Source of the DNA: Youhaiella tibetensis
Lineage (GTDB): Bacteria; Pseudomonadota; Alphaproteobacteria; Rhizobiales; Devosiaceae
Assembly (NCBI RefSeq): GCF_008000755.1
Contig: NZ_CP041690.1
Span: 310,001 to 374,000 of the forward strand
DNA: 64,000 nt
Reading direction: 5' to 3'
In this document: positions 1-6,996 of the stretch, one piece after another
How positions within the stretch are numbered: position 1 is the first letter of the stretch
Layout: each line of letters begins with the position of its first letter
Program-made: the position numbers and the translations under genes
Notes under the pieces: model-generated
What the model was told of the DNA's origin: nothing
Databases searched by the model: none
What the model saw: only the letters and a program-made list of their open reading frames with translations

Positions 1-473
1 GCACCATCAACGGCGCCGATACGGCGGGCTCGGCCCGCGAGATCGCGCAGAACGGGGACAAGAGCGTGGCCGCCATCGCCTCGCGCTATGCCGCTGAGGT
101 CTATGGCCTGGATATCCTCGCCGAAAATATCGAGGACGCCGCGCACAATACCACGCGCTTTCTCGTGATCTCGCGCACGCCCCAGGTGCCCGCGCCCAAT
201 GGCGACAAGGTCAAGACCACCTTCGTCTTCCGCGTCCGCAACGTGCCGGCCGCGCTCTACAAGGCCATGGGCGGCTTTGCCACCAACGGCGTCAACATGA
301 TCAAGCTGGAGAGCTACATGCTCGATGGCTCGTTCACCGCCACCCAGTTCTATGCCGATATCGAAGGGCACCCGAGCGATCGCTCGGTCCAGCTCGCCTT
401 CGAGGAATTGCGCTTCTTCACCGACGAATTCCGCGTCCTGGGCGTCTATCCCGCCGCCCGCAACGCCTCCTAG
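1..473 (+). CDS. pheA: Prephenate dehydratase, C-terminal part (5' end outside window)
   Basis: The reading frame is open from the window edge (first full codon at 3) to TAG at 471-473. It gives about 156 residues. The first part reads TINGADTAGSAREIA, the end of the catalytic prephenate dehydratase domain. A C-terminal ACT domain follows, with KTTFVFRVRNVPAALYKAM and NMIKLESYM, the region that binds phenylalanine for feedback inhibition. The enzyme converts prephenate to phenylpyruvate in phenylalanine synthesis in the cytoplasm. The stop codon overlaps that of the convergent amidotransferase gene by three bases. The family assignment is firm; the true start lies upstream of the window. Confidence 0.9.
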   Translation, partial: TINGADTAGSAREIAQNGDKSVAAIASRYAAEVYGLDILAENIEDAAHNTTRFLVISRTPQVPAPNGDKVKTTFVFRVRNVPAALYKAMGGFATNGVNMIKLESYMLDGSFTATQFYADIEGHPSDRSVQLAFEELRFFTDEFRVLGVYPAARNAS

Positions 474-1189
474 GCGGCCTTCTCGAAGAACGTCCCGATA
501 TAGCGCGCCACCGCGCCGCTGTCGGAGGGACGGCTGACCGAGGCGACCGCGGCGTCCACCACCGCGTCGGGGGCCTTGCCCCGGCGCAGTTCGGCCAGCG
601 CCAGGGTATAGTCGTCCTCGAACTCGGGATGCGGCTGGAAGCTCAGCGCTGCCCCGTTCCGGTAGGCCAACCCGGCATTGGGCGTGAACTCGGAGGCCAG
701 GATCACCTGCGCCTCGGCCGGCGGCACGATCACCTGGTCCTGGTGCGAGCAGGCAACGGCCAGCAGGTCGGGGGCGCCTCCCATGAAGGCGGGGCGCTCG
801 CGCACGCCATAGACGTGCCGGCCCAATCCCCAGCCCTTTTCGGATTTGCGCACATCCCCGCCCAGCGCATCGGCCATGATCTGGTGGCCGAAGCAGATGC
901 CCAGCATGGGCGTCGAGGCCCCGTAGGCGCCGCGGATGAAGGCGCGCAGCGGCTCGAGCCAGGCATGGTCCTCATAGACACCTGCCGCCGAGCCGGTAAT
1001 GACGATCCCGTCGAGCGCCGCCGGATCGGGCAGGCCGGCCCCGGCCATCACCGGCACCGTCTCGAATACGAAATCGTGCCCCGCCTTGGCGAACATGCGC
1101 TCGAACATGGCGGGGTAGGGACCGAAATCCTGGCGCAGGGTCGGGGGAACCTCGCCGGTCTGGATGATCGTGATCTTCATGGCACTCAT
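470..1189 (-). CDS. Class I glutamine amidotransferase (GMP synthase-like)
   Basis: This is a stand-alone class I glutamine amidotransferase of about 239 residues. The nucleophile Cys sits in GICFGHQ and the His-Glu pair in SFQPHPEFE, so the catalytic triad is complete. No synthetase domain is attached. Such proteins hydrolyse glutamine or gamma-glutamyl compounds in the cytoplasm; the acceptor cannot be told from sequence. The start is uncertain: ATG at 1189 (MSAMKITI) or ATG at 1180 (MKITIIQTGEV, a common family beginning), and neither has a clear Shine-Dalgarno. It converges on pheA, with the two stop codons overlapping. Confidence 0.85.
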   Translation of the reverse strand: MSAMKITIIQTGEVPPTLRQDFGPYPAMFERMFAKAGHDFVFETVPVMAGAGLPDPAALDGIVITGSAAGVYEDHAWLEPLRAFIRGAYGASTPMLGICFGHQIMADALGGDVRKSEKGWGLGRHVYGVRERPAFMGGAPDLLAVACSHQDQVIVPPAEAQVILASEFTPNAGLAYRNGAALSFQPHPEFEDDYTLALAELRRGKAPDAVVDAAVASVSRPSDSGAVARYIGTFFEKAA

Positions 1190-1272
1190 CGAGATGGGAC
1201 GATTTCGTCCTACTGCCAAGCCCGATGCGCCGCAATCCGGTTTTGCGCCGCACGCAACCCGGCGCAGAAAGA

Positions 1273-1297
1273 CGCCCCCTGTGCGAGACAGGGGGCG
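1273..1297 (-). terminator. Terminator hairpin downstream of msrB
   Basis: A perfect 10-bp stem (CGCCCCCTGT / ACAGGGGGCG) with a 5-base loop lies 29 bases after the msrB stop. On the minus strand it is followed by TCTTTCT, the layout of an intrinsic terminator. Confidence 0.75.
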
Positions 1298-1325
1298 GGC
1301 TCGAGGAGAGTCCTCAGTCTGGAGG

Positions 1326-1826
1326 TCAAGCCTTGGGCGTGAAGGTGAGCGCCAGCCCGTTCATGCAGTAGCGCAGGCCGGTGGGCGGAGGGCCGTCGTT
1401 GAAGACGTGTCCCAGATGCCCGCCGCAGCGACGGCAGTGCACTTCCGTGCGCACCATGCCCAGTGAGGTGTCGGTGGTCTCGCCCACCGCGTTTTCGAGC
1501 GGCTGGTAGAAGCTGGGCCAGCCCGTGCCGCTTTCGAATTTGGTTGCCGAATCGAAGAGCGGCAGCGCGCATCCCGCGCAGCTGAATATGCCGGCGCGGT
1601 GTTCGTAGAGCAGGGGCGAGGAGCCGGGGGCTTCCGTCGCTTCCTCGCGCAATACGGCATATTGCTTGTCGTTGAGCCGCTTGTGCCACTCGGCGTCGCT
1701 CAGCGTCACCTCGAACGTGCCTTCGGCCGCCTTCAGGCTCTGGCCGGGGCGGAACAGCGCCGCGCCGGCACCGAGCGCCAGCACCGCACTTCCGCCTAGC
1801 AATACCGCACGCCTGGAATAGGACAT
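1326..1826 (-). CDS. msrB: Peptide-methionine (R)-S-oxide reductase, Tat-exported
   Basis: MsrB reduces the R epimer of methionine sulfoxide in oxidised proteins. The start at 1826 (MSYSRRAVLLGG) is preferred because GAGGAAAG stands just upstream; a longer in-frame extension exists but lacks this. The N terminus has a twin-arginine-like SRR followed by a hydrophobic stretch ending near AGAALF, so the enzyme probably works in the periplasm. Two CxxC pairs (CAGC, CRRC) would bind structural zinc, and the catalytic Cys is in RYCMNG. It lies downstream of the fasciclin gene and the sigma/anti-sigma pair on the same strand, which suggests a protein-repair role in the same envelope-stress module. 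Confidence 0.9.
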   Translation of the reverse strand: MSYSRRAVLLGGSAVLALGAGAALFRPGQSLKAAEGTFEVTLSDAEWHKRLNDKQYAVLREEATEAPGSSPLLYEHRAGIFSCAGCALPLFDSATKFESGTGWPSFYQPLENAVGETTDTSLGMVRTEVHCRRCGGHLGHVFNDGPPPTGLRYCMNGLALTFTPKA

Positions 1827-1952
1827 CTCTTTTGCTTTCCTCAACTTGGAGCGCTTCGTCCCGGTGACGGGAGGCGTGGAGGGCCGGGGCGAAGCGCCGC
1901 TCGACATGCAGTCTAGGTCCGGGAACAGATTGGCCGCATGTCACAACTAAGT

Positions 1953-1984
1953 GAGGCTCCGCAGCGGGGGCGGGGCGGAGCCTC
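1953..1984 (-). terminator. Hairpin downstream of the fasciclin gene
   Basis: A 10-bp perfect inverted repeat (GAGGCTCCGC / GCGGAGCCTC, 12-base loop) starts 11 bases after the fasciclin stop. There is no long T-run, so it may terminate weakly or separate msrB expression from fasciclin expression. Confidence 0.55.
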
Positions 1985-1995
1985 TCCCGAGCCCG

Positions 1996-2556
1996 TTACA
2001 TCTTGGGCAGCAGGACCTTGTCGATGACGTGGATCACGCCATTTGACTGCACGACGTCGGCGATGGTGACATTGGCGACGTTGCCGTTCTCGTCGGTCAC
2101 GGTGACCTTGCCGCCTTCGGACTTGAGGGCCAGCTTGCAGCCGCCCACGGTGTCGACCATGTGGGTGCCGCCGTCATCCATCGCCATCTTGGTGATGTCC
2201 GCTGCCATCGCCTTGGCGGCGATCACGTGGCAGGTGAGGATCTTGGCGAGTTGGTCCTTATTCTCGGGCTTGAGCAGGTTCTCGACCGTGCCGGCCGGCA
2301 GCGCGTCGAACGCCTCGTTGGTGGGCGCAAGCACGGTGAAGGGCCCCTCGCCCTTGAGCGTGTCGACGAGCCCGGCCGCCTTGACGGCCGCCACCAGGGT
2401 GGTGTGGTCCTTCGAGTTCATGGCGTTGTCGATGATGTCCATGTTGTCCATCATCGCGGCGCCGCCCACCATCGGGTTCTCGGCGAAAGCAGCCCCGGTG
2501 AGGGCCGAGGTGCCGAGCATGGCGGAGAGGGCAAGAGCGAAAAGAGCGCGTTTCAT
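1996..2556 (-). CDS. Secreted fasciclin (FAS1) domain protein
   Basis: This 186-residue protein has a Sec signal peptide (MKRALFALALSAMLGTSALTGAAFA) and one FAS1 domain. FAS1 motifs are visible: TLVAAVKAAGLVDTLKGEGPFTVLAPTNEAFDALP (H1-like), a central CHVIA, and GVIHVIDKVLLP near the C terminus (H2-like). FAS1 domains mediate adhesion or protein contacts outside the cytoplasm. The start at 2556 has AAGGAAGGAA upstream. It stands next to a SigK-like sigma factor and RskA-like anti-sigma factor. In mycobacteria SigK/RskA controls the FAS1 proteins MPT70 and MPT83, so regulation by the neighbouring sigma factor is a reasonable inference. Confidence 0.9.
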   Translation of the reverse strand: MKRALFALALSAMLGTSALTGAAFAENPMVGGAAMMDNMDIIDNAMNSKDHTTLVAAVKAAGLVDTLKGEGPFTVLAPTNEAFDALPAGTVENLLKPENKDQLAKILTCHVIAAKAMAADITKMAMDDGGTHMVDTVGGCKLALKSEGGKVTVTDENGNVANVTIADVVQSNGVIHVIDKVLLPKM

Positions 2557-2628
2557 CTGCTGAAATTCCTTCCTTGTTTTGTCCCCTTCGTTATCGGGAC
2601 TGCCACAAGCAACGGGGCCTCGTTTTGG

Positions 2629-2637
2629 AAAGTTTCA
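2629..2637 (-). promoter_or_regulatory. Possible ECF -35 element upstream of the fasciclin gene
   Basis: The minus-strand sequence TGAAACTTT lies about 73 bases upstream of the fasciclin ATG. TGTAACTTT occurs about 58 bases upstream of the sigma gene (4022-4030). The shared TGNAACTTT could be an ECF -35 element. No convincing common -10 was found. Confidence 0.3.
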
Positions 2638-2705
2638 GCGTTTCGAAAAAACAGCGCGGCCTGGCTCTGCGAACCGGAAGCCCCGCGATTCCAATGGCTT
2701 GAGCG

Positions 2706-3422
2706 TCAGATGACGGTGGCTTCGCCCTTGGCGACTACCGGGCCGGTGGGGTCGCCCGTGGGCGAGCCGCCCTTGGGTTCGAGCGTCACTGCCAGCGTGA
2801 TGCCGGGGGTGAAGTGGGACTTCATGTCGTCGGGCATCGGCATTTCCGTGCGGGCCATCGGCACCACGCCCATCGACACCGGCTTGCCGTCCTCGCCGAT
2901 CATCCAGAGCTCGAAATCCTTGTCCGGCACCGCCGCTCCGCTGAGCGCGGTCAGCTTGAACATGCCGCTGGTTTCGTCATAGAGCGCCACGAACGAAACC
3001 CCGCTCCCCTGGTCCTGCAGGGCGGCCACCAGCTGGGTGGCGAGTTCGGACGGCGAGAGTTGCGGCGGGCGCATGAAATTGACCCCCACCGCCACGACGG
3101 CGATGGCTGCCGCCGCCCCGGCGAGGCTGCGCCAGAAGGCGAGGCTTTCCCAAAGCCCGTGCCGCCGCGGAGCCGGTTCCCCGAAGATGCGCTTTTCGAT
3201 GGCCGGGAGCGCGCCGGCCGGTGCCGCCGTCTCGACGAACTCGGTATCCAGGCTCGCCAGCCGCGATTGCCAGAGCGCCAGCTCCTTGCGCAGCGCGGGC
3301 TCGTTGGCGAGGCGGGTCGTCATCCGGGCGTGCTCGTCGGCATCGAGCAGTCCCAGAACATATTCGGCCACGAGGACGGAGTCCCCGCTCAGGCCGTCAT
3401 CATGTTCTTCAGGGTTGCTCAT
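2706..3422 (-). CDS. RskA/anti-sigma-K family membrane anti-sigma factor
   Basis: The gene encodes 238 residues from ATG 3422 (MSNPEEHDDGLSGD). A cytoplasmic N-terminal segment with LVAEYVLGLLDADEHARM is typical of this anti-sigma family. One membrane segment (about LAGAAAAIAVVAVGVNFM) and a C-terminal RskA-type domain (DFELWMIGEDGKPVSMGVV) follow. It should hold the adjacent ECF sigma factor inactive at the membrane until regulated proteolysis. The ATG overlaps the TGA of the sigma gene (ATGA), so translation is coupled. A longer upstream extension of the frame is rejected because it would run through the sigma gene. Confidence 0.9.
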   Translation of the reverse strand: MSNPEEHDDGLSGDSVLVAEYVLGLLDADEHARMTTRLANEPALRKELALWQSRLASLDTEFVETAAPAGALPAIEKRIFGEPAPRRHGLWESLAFWRSLAGAAAAIAVVAVGVNFMRPPQLSPSELATQLVAALQDQGSGVSFVALYDETSGMFKLTALSGAAVPDKDFELWMIGEDGKPVSMGVVPMARTEMPMPDDMKSHFTPGITLAVTLEPKGGSPTGDPTGPVVAKGEATVI

Positions 3423-3964
3423 CGCGTCAGGCACTCTTTCAGTTTGATAAGGCTGCGACGCAGCCATGTCCGCATTGTGTTCAGTGGCACGCCGTGCCGT
3501 TTGGCCAGTTCCTCGTAGGAATAGCCGTCCAGATAGGCGCCGCGCACCGCGTCCGCCCGGTCGGTTTCCAGCTCGGCAAGGCACGCATCGATTTGCGCGC
3601 GCTCGCCTGCCGCCAGCGCCGCCGCCTCCGGATCGGGGGCGTCGTCGGCCAGCTCGAAAGCCGTTTCGATATCGTCAGATGCAGGTTTTCTGGCGCGCAG
3701 GATATCGAGCGAGTGATTGCGCGCCACCGCAACCAGCCAGCTGATCGGGCTGTAGCCGCCAACCGCATAGCGGTCGGCGCGTTGCCAGATCTTCACATAC
3801 ACTTCCTGGAGCGCTTCTTCGGCTTCTGATCGGTCTCTCAAGATACGCAGCGTCACGCCGAATAGTTTCGCGCTCGTCGCCCGGTAGAGAGCCTGGAAAG
3901 CCGCCCGGTCGCGCAAGGCTGTCCGCGCGATGAGGTCGGCAATGTCGCTGCTCTGGCTCTGCAT
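3419..3964 (-). CDS. ECF RNA polymerase sigma factor, SigK-like
   Basis: The protein has 181 residues with the two-domain ECF layout. Region 2 is around DRAAFQALYRATSAKLFGVTLRILRDRSEAEEALQEVYVKIWQ and binds core polymerase and the -10 element. Region 4 is around GYSYEELAKRHGVPLNTMRTWLRRSLIKLKECL, with the helix-turn-helix for the -35 element. The cognate anti-sigma gene follows with an ATGA overlap. The set sigma, RskA and secreted fasciclin protein matches the SigK arrangement. It is probably autoregulated; the nearby TGTAACTTT is a candidate promoter element. The activating signal is unknown. Confidence 0.92.
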   Translation of the reverse strand: MQSQSSDIADLIARTALRDRAAFQALYRATSAKLFGVTLRILRDRSEAEEALQEVYVKIWQRADRYAVGGYSPISWLVAVARNHSLDILRARKPASDDIETAFELADDAPDPEAAALAAGERAQIDACLAELETDRADAVRGAYLDGYSYEELAKRHGVPLNTMRTWLRRSLIKLKECLTR

Positions 3965-4021
3965 GGCGCGAATCTTAGCCGGGCTTTGCCTGGCTGCCTA
4001 TCCGCCCCGGCAAGAAATCGT

Positions 4022-4030
4022 AAAGTTACA
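4022..4030 (-). promoter_or_regulatory. Possible autoregulatory ECF promoter element
   Basis: Minus-strand TGTAACTTT, about 58 bases upstream of the sigma ATG, matches the element at 2629-2637 in 8 of 9 positions. This is suggestive only. Confidence 0.3.
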
Positions 4031-4091
4031 ACGCACTGTTGCACCAAAACTGATTTCCCGGCGGTCGGAATCCGCTATAGCTTGACCCAAC

Positions 4092-5006
4092 ATGTCCGAG
4101 ACCAAACGCTCAATGCCCGATATCGAATCCTTCTCCCGCGACGCGGCCGTCCTCTCGCAGGCCCTGCCTTACATGCAGCGCTACGAGGGCAAGACGGTCG
4201 TGGTCAAGTATGGTGGCCACGCCATGGGCGATGCCAAGCTTGGCCAGGCTTTTGCCCGCGACATCGCCTTGCTCAAGCAGTCCAAGGTCAATCCGATCGT
4301 CGTCCATGGCGGCGGCCCGCAGATCGCCTCCATGCTCAAGAACCTGGGTATCGAGAGCAAGTTCGAGGGCGGCCTGCGCGTCACCGACCAGCGCACCATG
4401 GAAGTGGTCGAGATGGTCCTGGCCGGCTCGATCAACAAGGAAATCGTGGCCCTGATCAATGCCGAGGGCGAGTGGGCGATCGGCCTGTGCGGCAAGGACG
4501 GCAACATGGTCTTCGCCAAGAAGGCGCACAAGACCATGATCGATCCCACGTCCAATATCGAGCGGGTGCTCGATCTCGGCTTCGTGGGCGAGCCGGTGGA
4601 AGTGGACCGCACGCTCCTCGATCTTCTGGCCCGCTCCGAGATGATCCCGGTGATCGCCCCCGTGGCCCCGGGCCGCGACGGCGCCACCTACAACATCAAT
4701 GCCGACACCTTCGCCGGCGCCATTGCCGGCTCGCTCGGTGCCAAGCGCCTCTTGTTCCTCACCGACGTTCCCGGCGTTCTCGACAAGAACGGCGTGCTCC
4801 TGCCCGAGCTCAAGGTCTCCGAGGCCAAGGCCCTCATCCGCGACGGCACCATTTCGGGCGGCATGATCCCAAAGGTCGAAACGTGCCTGGAAGCCCTCGA
4901 GAGCGGGGTGGAAGGCGTGGTGATTCTCAACGGCAAGACCCCGCACGTGGTGCTGGTCGAGCTCTTTACCGAACACGGCGCCGGCACCCTGATCGTGCGC
5001 GGCTAG
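4092..5006 (+). CDS. argB: Acetylglutamate kinase
   Basis: ArgB phosphorylates N-acetyl-L-glutamate, the second step of arginine synthesis. The 304-residue protein has the amino-acid-kinase fold signatures: [11 protein letters not shown] (ATP site, catalytic Lys), VVHGGGPQI (acetylglutamate binding), [31 protein letters not shown] and [14 protein letters not shown]. Length and motifs are normal. A CTATAG at 4075-4080 ends 11 bases before the ATG, so the mRNA may be almost leaderless; no Shine-Dalgarno is seen. It heads the conserved arg/dap gene group but is separated here from dapD by accessory genes. Confidence 0.97.
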   Translation: MSETKRSMPDIESFSRDAAVLSQALPYMQRYEGKTVVVKYGGHAMGDAKLGQAFARDIALLKQSKVNPIVVHGGGPQIASMLKNLGIESKFEGGLRVTDQRTMEVVEMVLAGSINKEIVALINAEGEWAIGLCGKDGNMVFAKKAHKTMIDPTSNIERVLDLGFVGEPVEVDRTLLDLLARSEMIPVIAPVAPGRDGATYNINADTFAGAIAGSLGAKRLLFLTDVPGVLDKNGVLLPELKVSEAKALIRDGTISGGMIPKVETCLEALESGVEGVVILNGKTPHVVLVELFTEHGAGTLIVRG

Positions 5007-5025
5007 TCGCCGGGGGTCTTGCCCC

Positions 5026-5505
5026 CTAGCGTTCGCCCTTGCCATGGCGCGCCAGCAACTGGCGCGTCATCTCTTCCTGCAGGGCCAGCGACTCGGTGAG
5101 CACCGCGCTCACGATCCGCAATTCGGCCTCCGAATATTTCGCCAGCAGCGCCGCCCCCGCCTCTCCGAGCGGCAGGTACGCCTCCTCCGTGACGCGCCGC
5201 GCCTCCTCGCCTGCCTCCACCAGCACCTTGCGCCTGTCATTGGGGTCGGCCAGCCTTCGCACGAAACCGCGTTTCTCCAGCCGATCGATCAGTGCCGTCA
5301 CCGCCGCCGGCGTCAGCCGCGTGTGGCGGGCGATGGCGCTCGCGGCCTTGGGGCCATCCCACAGAAAGCTCAGGCACAGCCGCTCGGCCGGGTTGAGACC
5401 GAAGATCTCCCCCACCGCCTCGTCATGCCTTTGCGTCGCATCCTGCCAGCGGACCACCACTTCGCCGAGCGCCTCGATCAGGGCGGACTTCGCGTCCCTT
5501 GACAT
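5026..5505 (-). CDS. MarR family transcriptional regulator
   Basis: This regulator of about 159 residues has a winged helix around GPKAASAIARHTRLTPAAVTALIDRLEKRGFVRRLADPNDRRKVLVEA, with the MarR wing DPNDRRK. It lies divergently from an FAD monooxygenase gene. A 17-bp palindrome and a related imperfect copy fill the space between them, the usual arrangement for a MarR repressor of its neighbour and itself. The start at ATG 5505 (MSRDAKS) is preferred; GTG at 5517 is an alternative. The ligand is probably an aromatic compound or oxidant, but nothing in the sequence identifies it. Confidence 0.9.
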   Translation of the reverse strand: MSRDAKSALIEALGEVVVRWQDATQRHDEAVGEIFGLNPAERLCLSFLWDGPKAASAIARHTRLTPAAVTALIDRLEKRGFVRRLADPNDRRKVLVEAGEEARRVTEEAYLPLGEAGAALLAKYSEAELRIVSAVLTESLALQEEMTRQLLARHGKGER

Positions 5506-5519
5506 ATATAATTCCACAA

Positions 5520-5550
5520 TCTAATTATTCGATCATCTAATCATTAGATG
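5520..5550. promoter_or_regulatory. MarR-type operator, tandem palindromes
   Basis: Positions 5534-5550 form CATCTAAT-C-ATTAGATG, a perfect 17-bp palindrome with a single central base. An imperfect relative, TCTAATTATTCGA, lies at 5520-5532. The AT-rich sites sit between the divergent regulator and monooxygenase starts, so a bound repressor would block both promoters. Confidence 0.7.
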
Positions 5551-5559
5551 GTTGCACGA

Positions 5560-6789
5560 ATGTCCGACATTCAATCAAACTCCGCAAGCCTGAAAACCAA
5601 CCGTCCCCGCATCGCCATCGCCGGAGGCGGCATTGGCGGATTGGCCCTGGCGGTTGCGCTCGCGCGCCGCAGCTACGCCCCGGTTGTCTACGAGAGGAAG
5701 CCCCTCGATCAGATCCGCAGCGAAGGCGCCTTCCTCACGCTCGCTCCCAACGGCATCAATGCCCTGCGCGCCCTTGGCCTCGCCGAGGCTGTCATCGCCG
5801 CCGGGCTCGAAACGCGCGGGCTGGCGCTCTTCAACGAGCATGGCCGTCGCCTCGCCGTCGTCGACTATGCCGCCCACCGCCGGCAATACGGCGCTCCTTC
5901 GGTCACCGTGCGCCGCGGTGCGCTGGGCGCTATCCTGCTCGACGCGGCGATCGCCGCCGGCATCGAGCTGCGCTCCGCCACCGGCATCGAGGATGTCGAG
6001 CTGGAACGCGACGCCGTGAGCGTCCACGCGTCGGGCACCGCCCGCTACGATGCTCTCATCGCCTGCGACGGCCTGCGCTCGCGCGTGCGCCGCCGCTTGT
6101 TTCCCGAACTCCCCGAGCCGCGCTATTCCGGCCTCATCGGCACCGGTGGCGTCGTCGAGGTCGATGGCATAGCCCCTACCGATGGCCTGATGAACATGAC
6201 CTTCGGCCGGCGCGGCTTCTTCGGCTACATCGCCGAGCCCGGCCAGCCGGTCATGTGGTTCAACAGCTATCCGGCGCCCATCGATGCCATTGGCCAGCCT
6301 GCCGACCCCCAGGCCTATGCCCGCTACATCGAAACCCTGCATCTGGGCGATCCGCTCGACAATGCCAGGATCATGGCGGCCGTTCCCGCCATCGAGCGGC
6401 ACTATCCCATCTTCGATATGCCCGATCTGGCGCGCTGGTCGCGCGGCCGGGTGCTGCTGATGGGGGATGCCGCCCACGCCGTCGCCCCGCATTCGGGGCA
6501 GGGAGCCTCCATGGCCGTCGAGGATGCGGTCGTGCTCGCCGCGCTCTTCGATGACGCCGATGGCGTCCAGCAGGCCTTCGCCCGCTTCTTCGCCTTGCGG
6601 CACGACCGCGCCCAGGCCGCCATCAGGGTGGGGCGCGCCGCGGGCCAGCAGAAGGGCGCGCAGGGCTGGCTGCAGTTGCGCCTGCGCGACCTGGTGCTGC
6701 CGCTGGTCATGCCCCTGGCCGCCAGGGCGCAGGCCCGGCTCTTTGCCTTTCGCGCCGATCAGGCCCCGCTAGCTCAACCCGTTCAATGA
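5560..6789 (+). CDS. FAD-dependent monooxygenase (aromatic hydroxylase family)
   Basis: This is a group A flavin monooxygenase of about 409 residues. The N-terminal dinucleotide fold is IAIAGGGIGGLALAVALARR, the FAD/NAD(P)H motif is in ALIACDGLRSRVRRRLF, and the second FAD motif is GRVLLMGDAAHAVAPHSGQGASMAVEDA. The family hydroxylates aromatic rings or related substrates using NAD(P)H and O2; salicylate hydroxylase-like proteins are the nearest type. ATG 5560 (MSDIQS) is used because the earlier in-frame ATG at 5548 lies inside the operator palindrome. No Shine-Dalgarno is clear. It is divergent from and probably repressed by the MarR protein. Confidence 0.88.
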   Translation: MSDIQSNSASLKTNRPRIAIAGGGIGGLALAVALARRSYAPVVYERKPLDQIRSEGAFLTLAPNGINALRALGLAEAVIAAGLETRGLALFNEHGRRLAVVDYAAHRRQYGAPSVTVRRGALGAILLDAAIAAGIELRSATGIEDVELERDAVSVHASGTARYDALIACDGLRSRVRRRLFPELPEPRYSGLIGTGGVVEVDGIAPTDGLMNMTFGRRGFFGYIAEPGQPVMWFNSYPAPIDAIGQPADPQAYARYIETLHLGDPLDNARIMAAVPAIERHYPIFDMPDLARWSRGRVLLMGDAAHAVAPHSGQGASMAVEDAVVLAALFDDADGVQQAFARFFALRHDRAQAAIRVGRAAGQQKGAQGWLQLRLRDLVLPLVMPLAARAQARLFAFRADQAPLAQPVQ

Positions 6790-6800
6790 AGGAGAACACC

Positions 6801-6959
6801 ATGCACGATCCCAAGCCGCTCAGCCGTGATGAGGAGTGGCGCTACGCCGAAAAGGCGCTGACCTGGTACGGATGGGGCTCCCCGGTCGGGCTCGGCTTCG
6901 CGCTCGTGGCGCTGGGCGTGGCCGCCGTGCTCGTCCGCTTTGCCGTCCTCGGCATCTAG
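6801..6959 (+). CDS. Small single-span membrane protein (52 aa)
   Basis: An ATG with AAGGAGAA upstream opens a 52-residue frame: MHDPKPLSRDEEWRYAEKAL, then a hydrophobic segment (about SPVGLGFALVALGVAAVLVRFAVLGI) running to the C terminus. The head is charged and presumably cytoplasmic. It follows the monooxygenase by 11 bases and probably shares its transcript. No family is recognised. The strong ribosome site and clean N-in tail-anchor-like layout support a real gene. Confidence 0.7.
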   Translation: MHDPKPLSRDEEWRYAEKALTWYGWGSPVGLGFALVALGVAAVLVRFAVLGI

Positions 6960-6967
6960 CAAGCGAA

Positions 6968-6988
6968 AGGGGCGCCGATGGCGCCCCT
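6968..6988. terminator. Bidirectional terminator hairpin
   Basis: A perfect 9-bp stem (AGGGGCGCC / GGCGCCCCT) with a 3-base loop lies between the convergent 52-aa gene and the MFS gene. It can serve both strands. Confidence 0.7.
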
Positions 6989-6996
6989 CTGCATGT

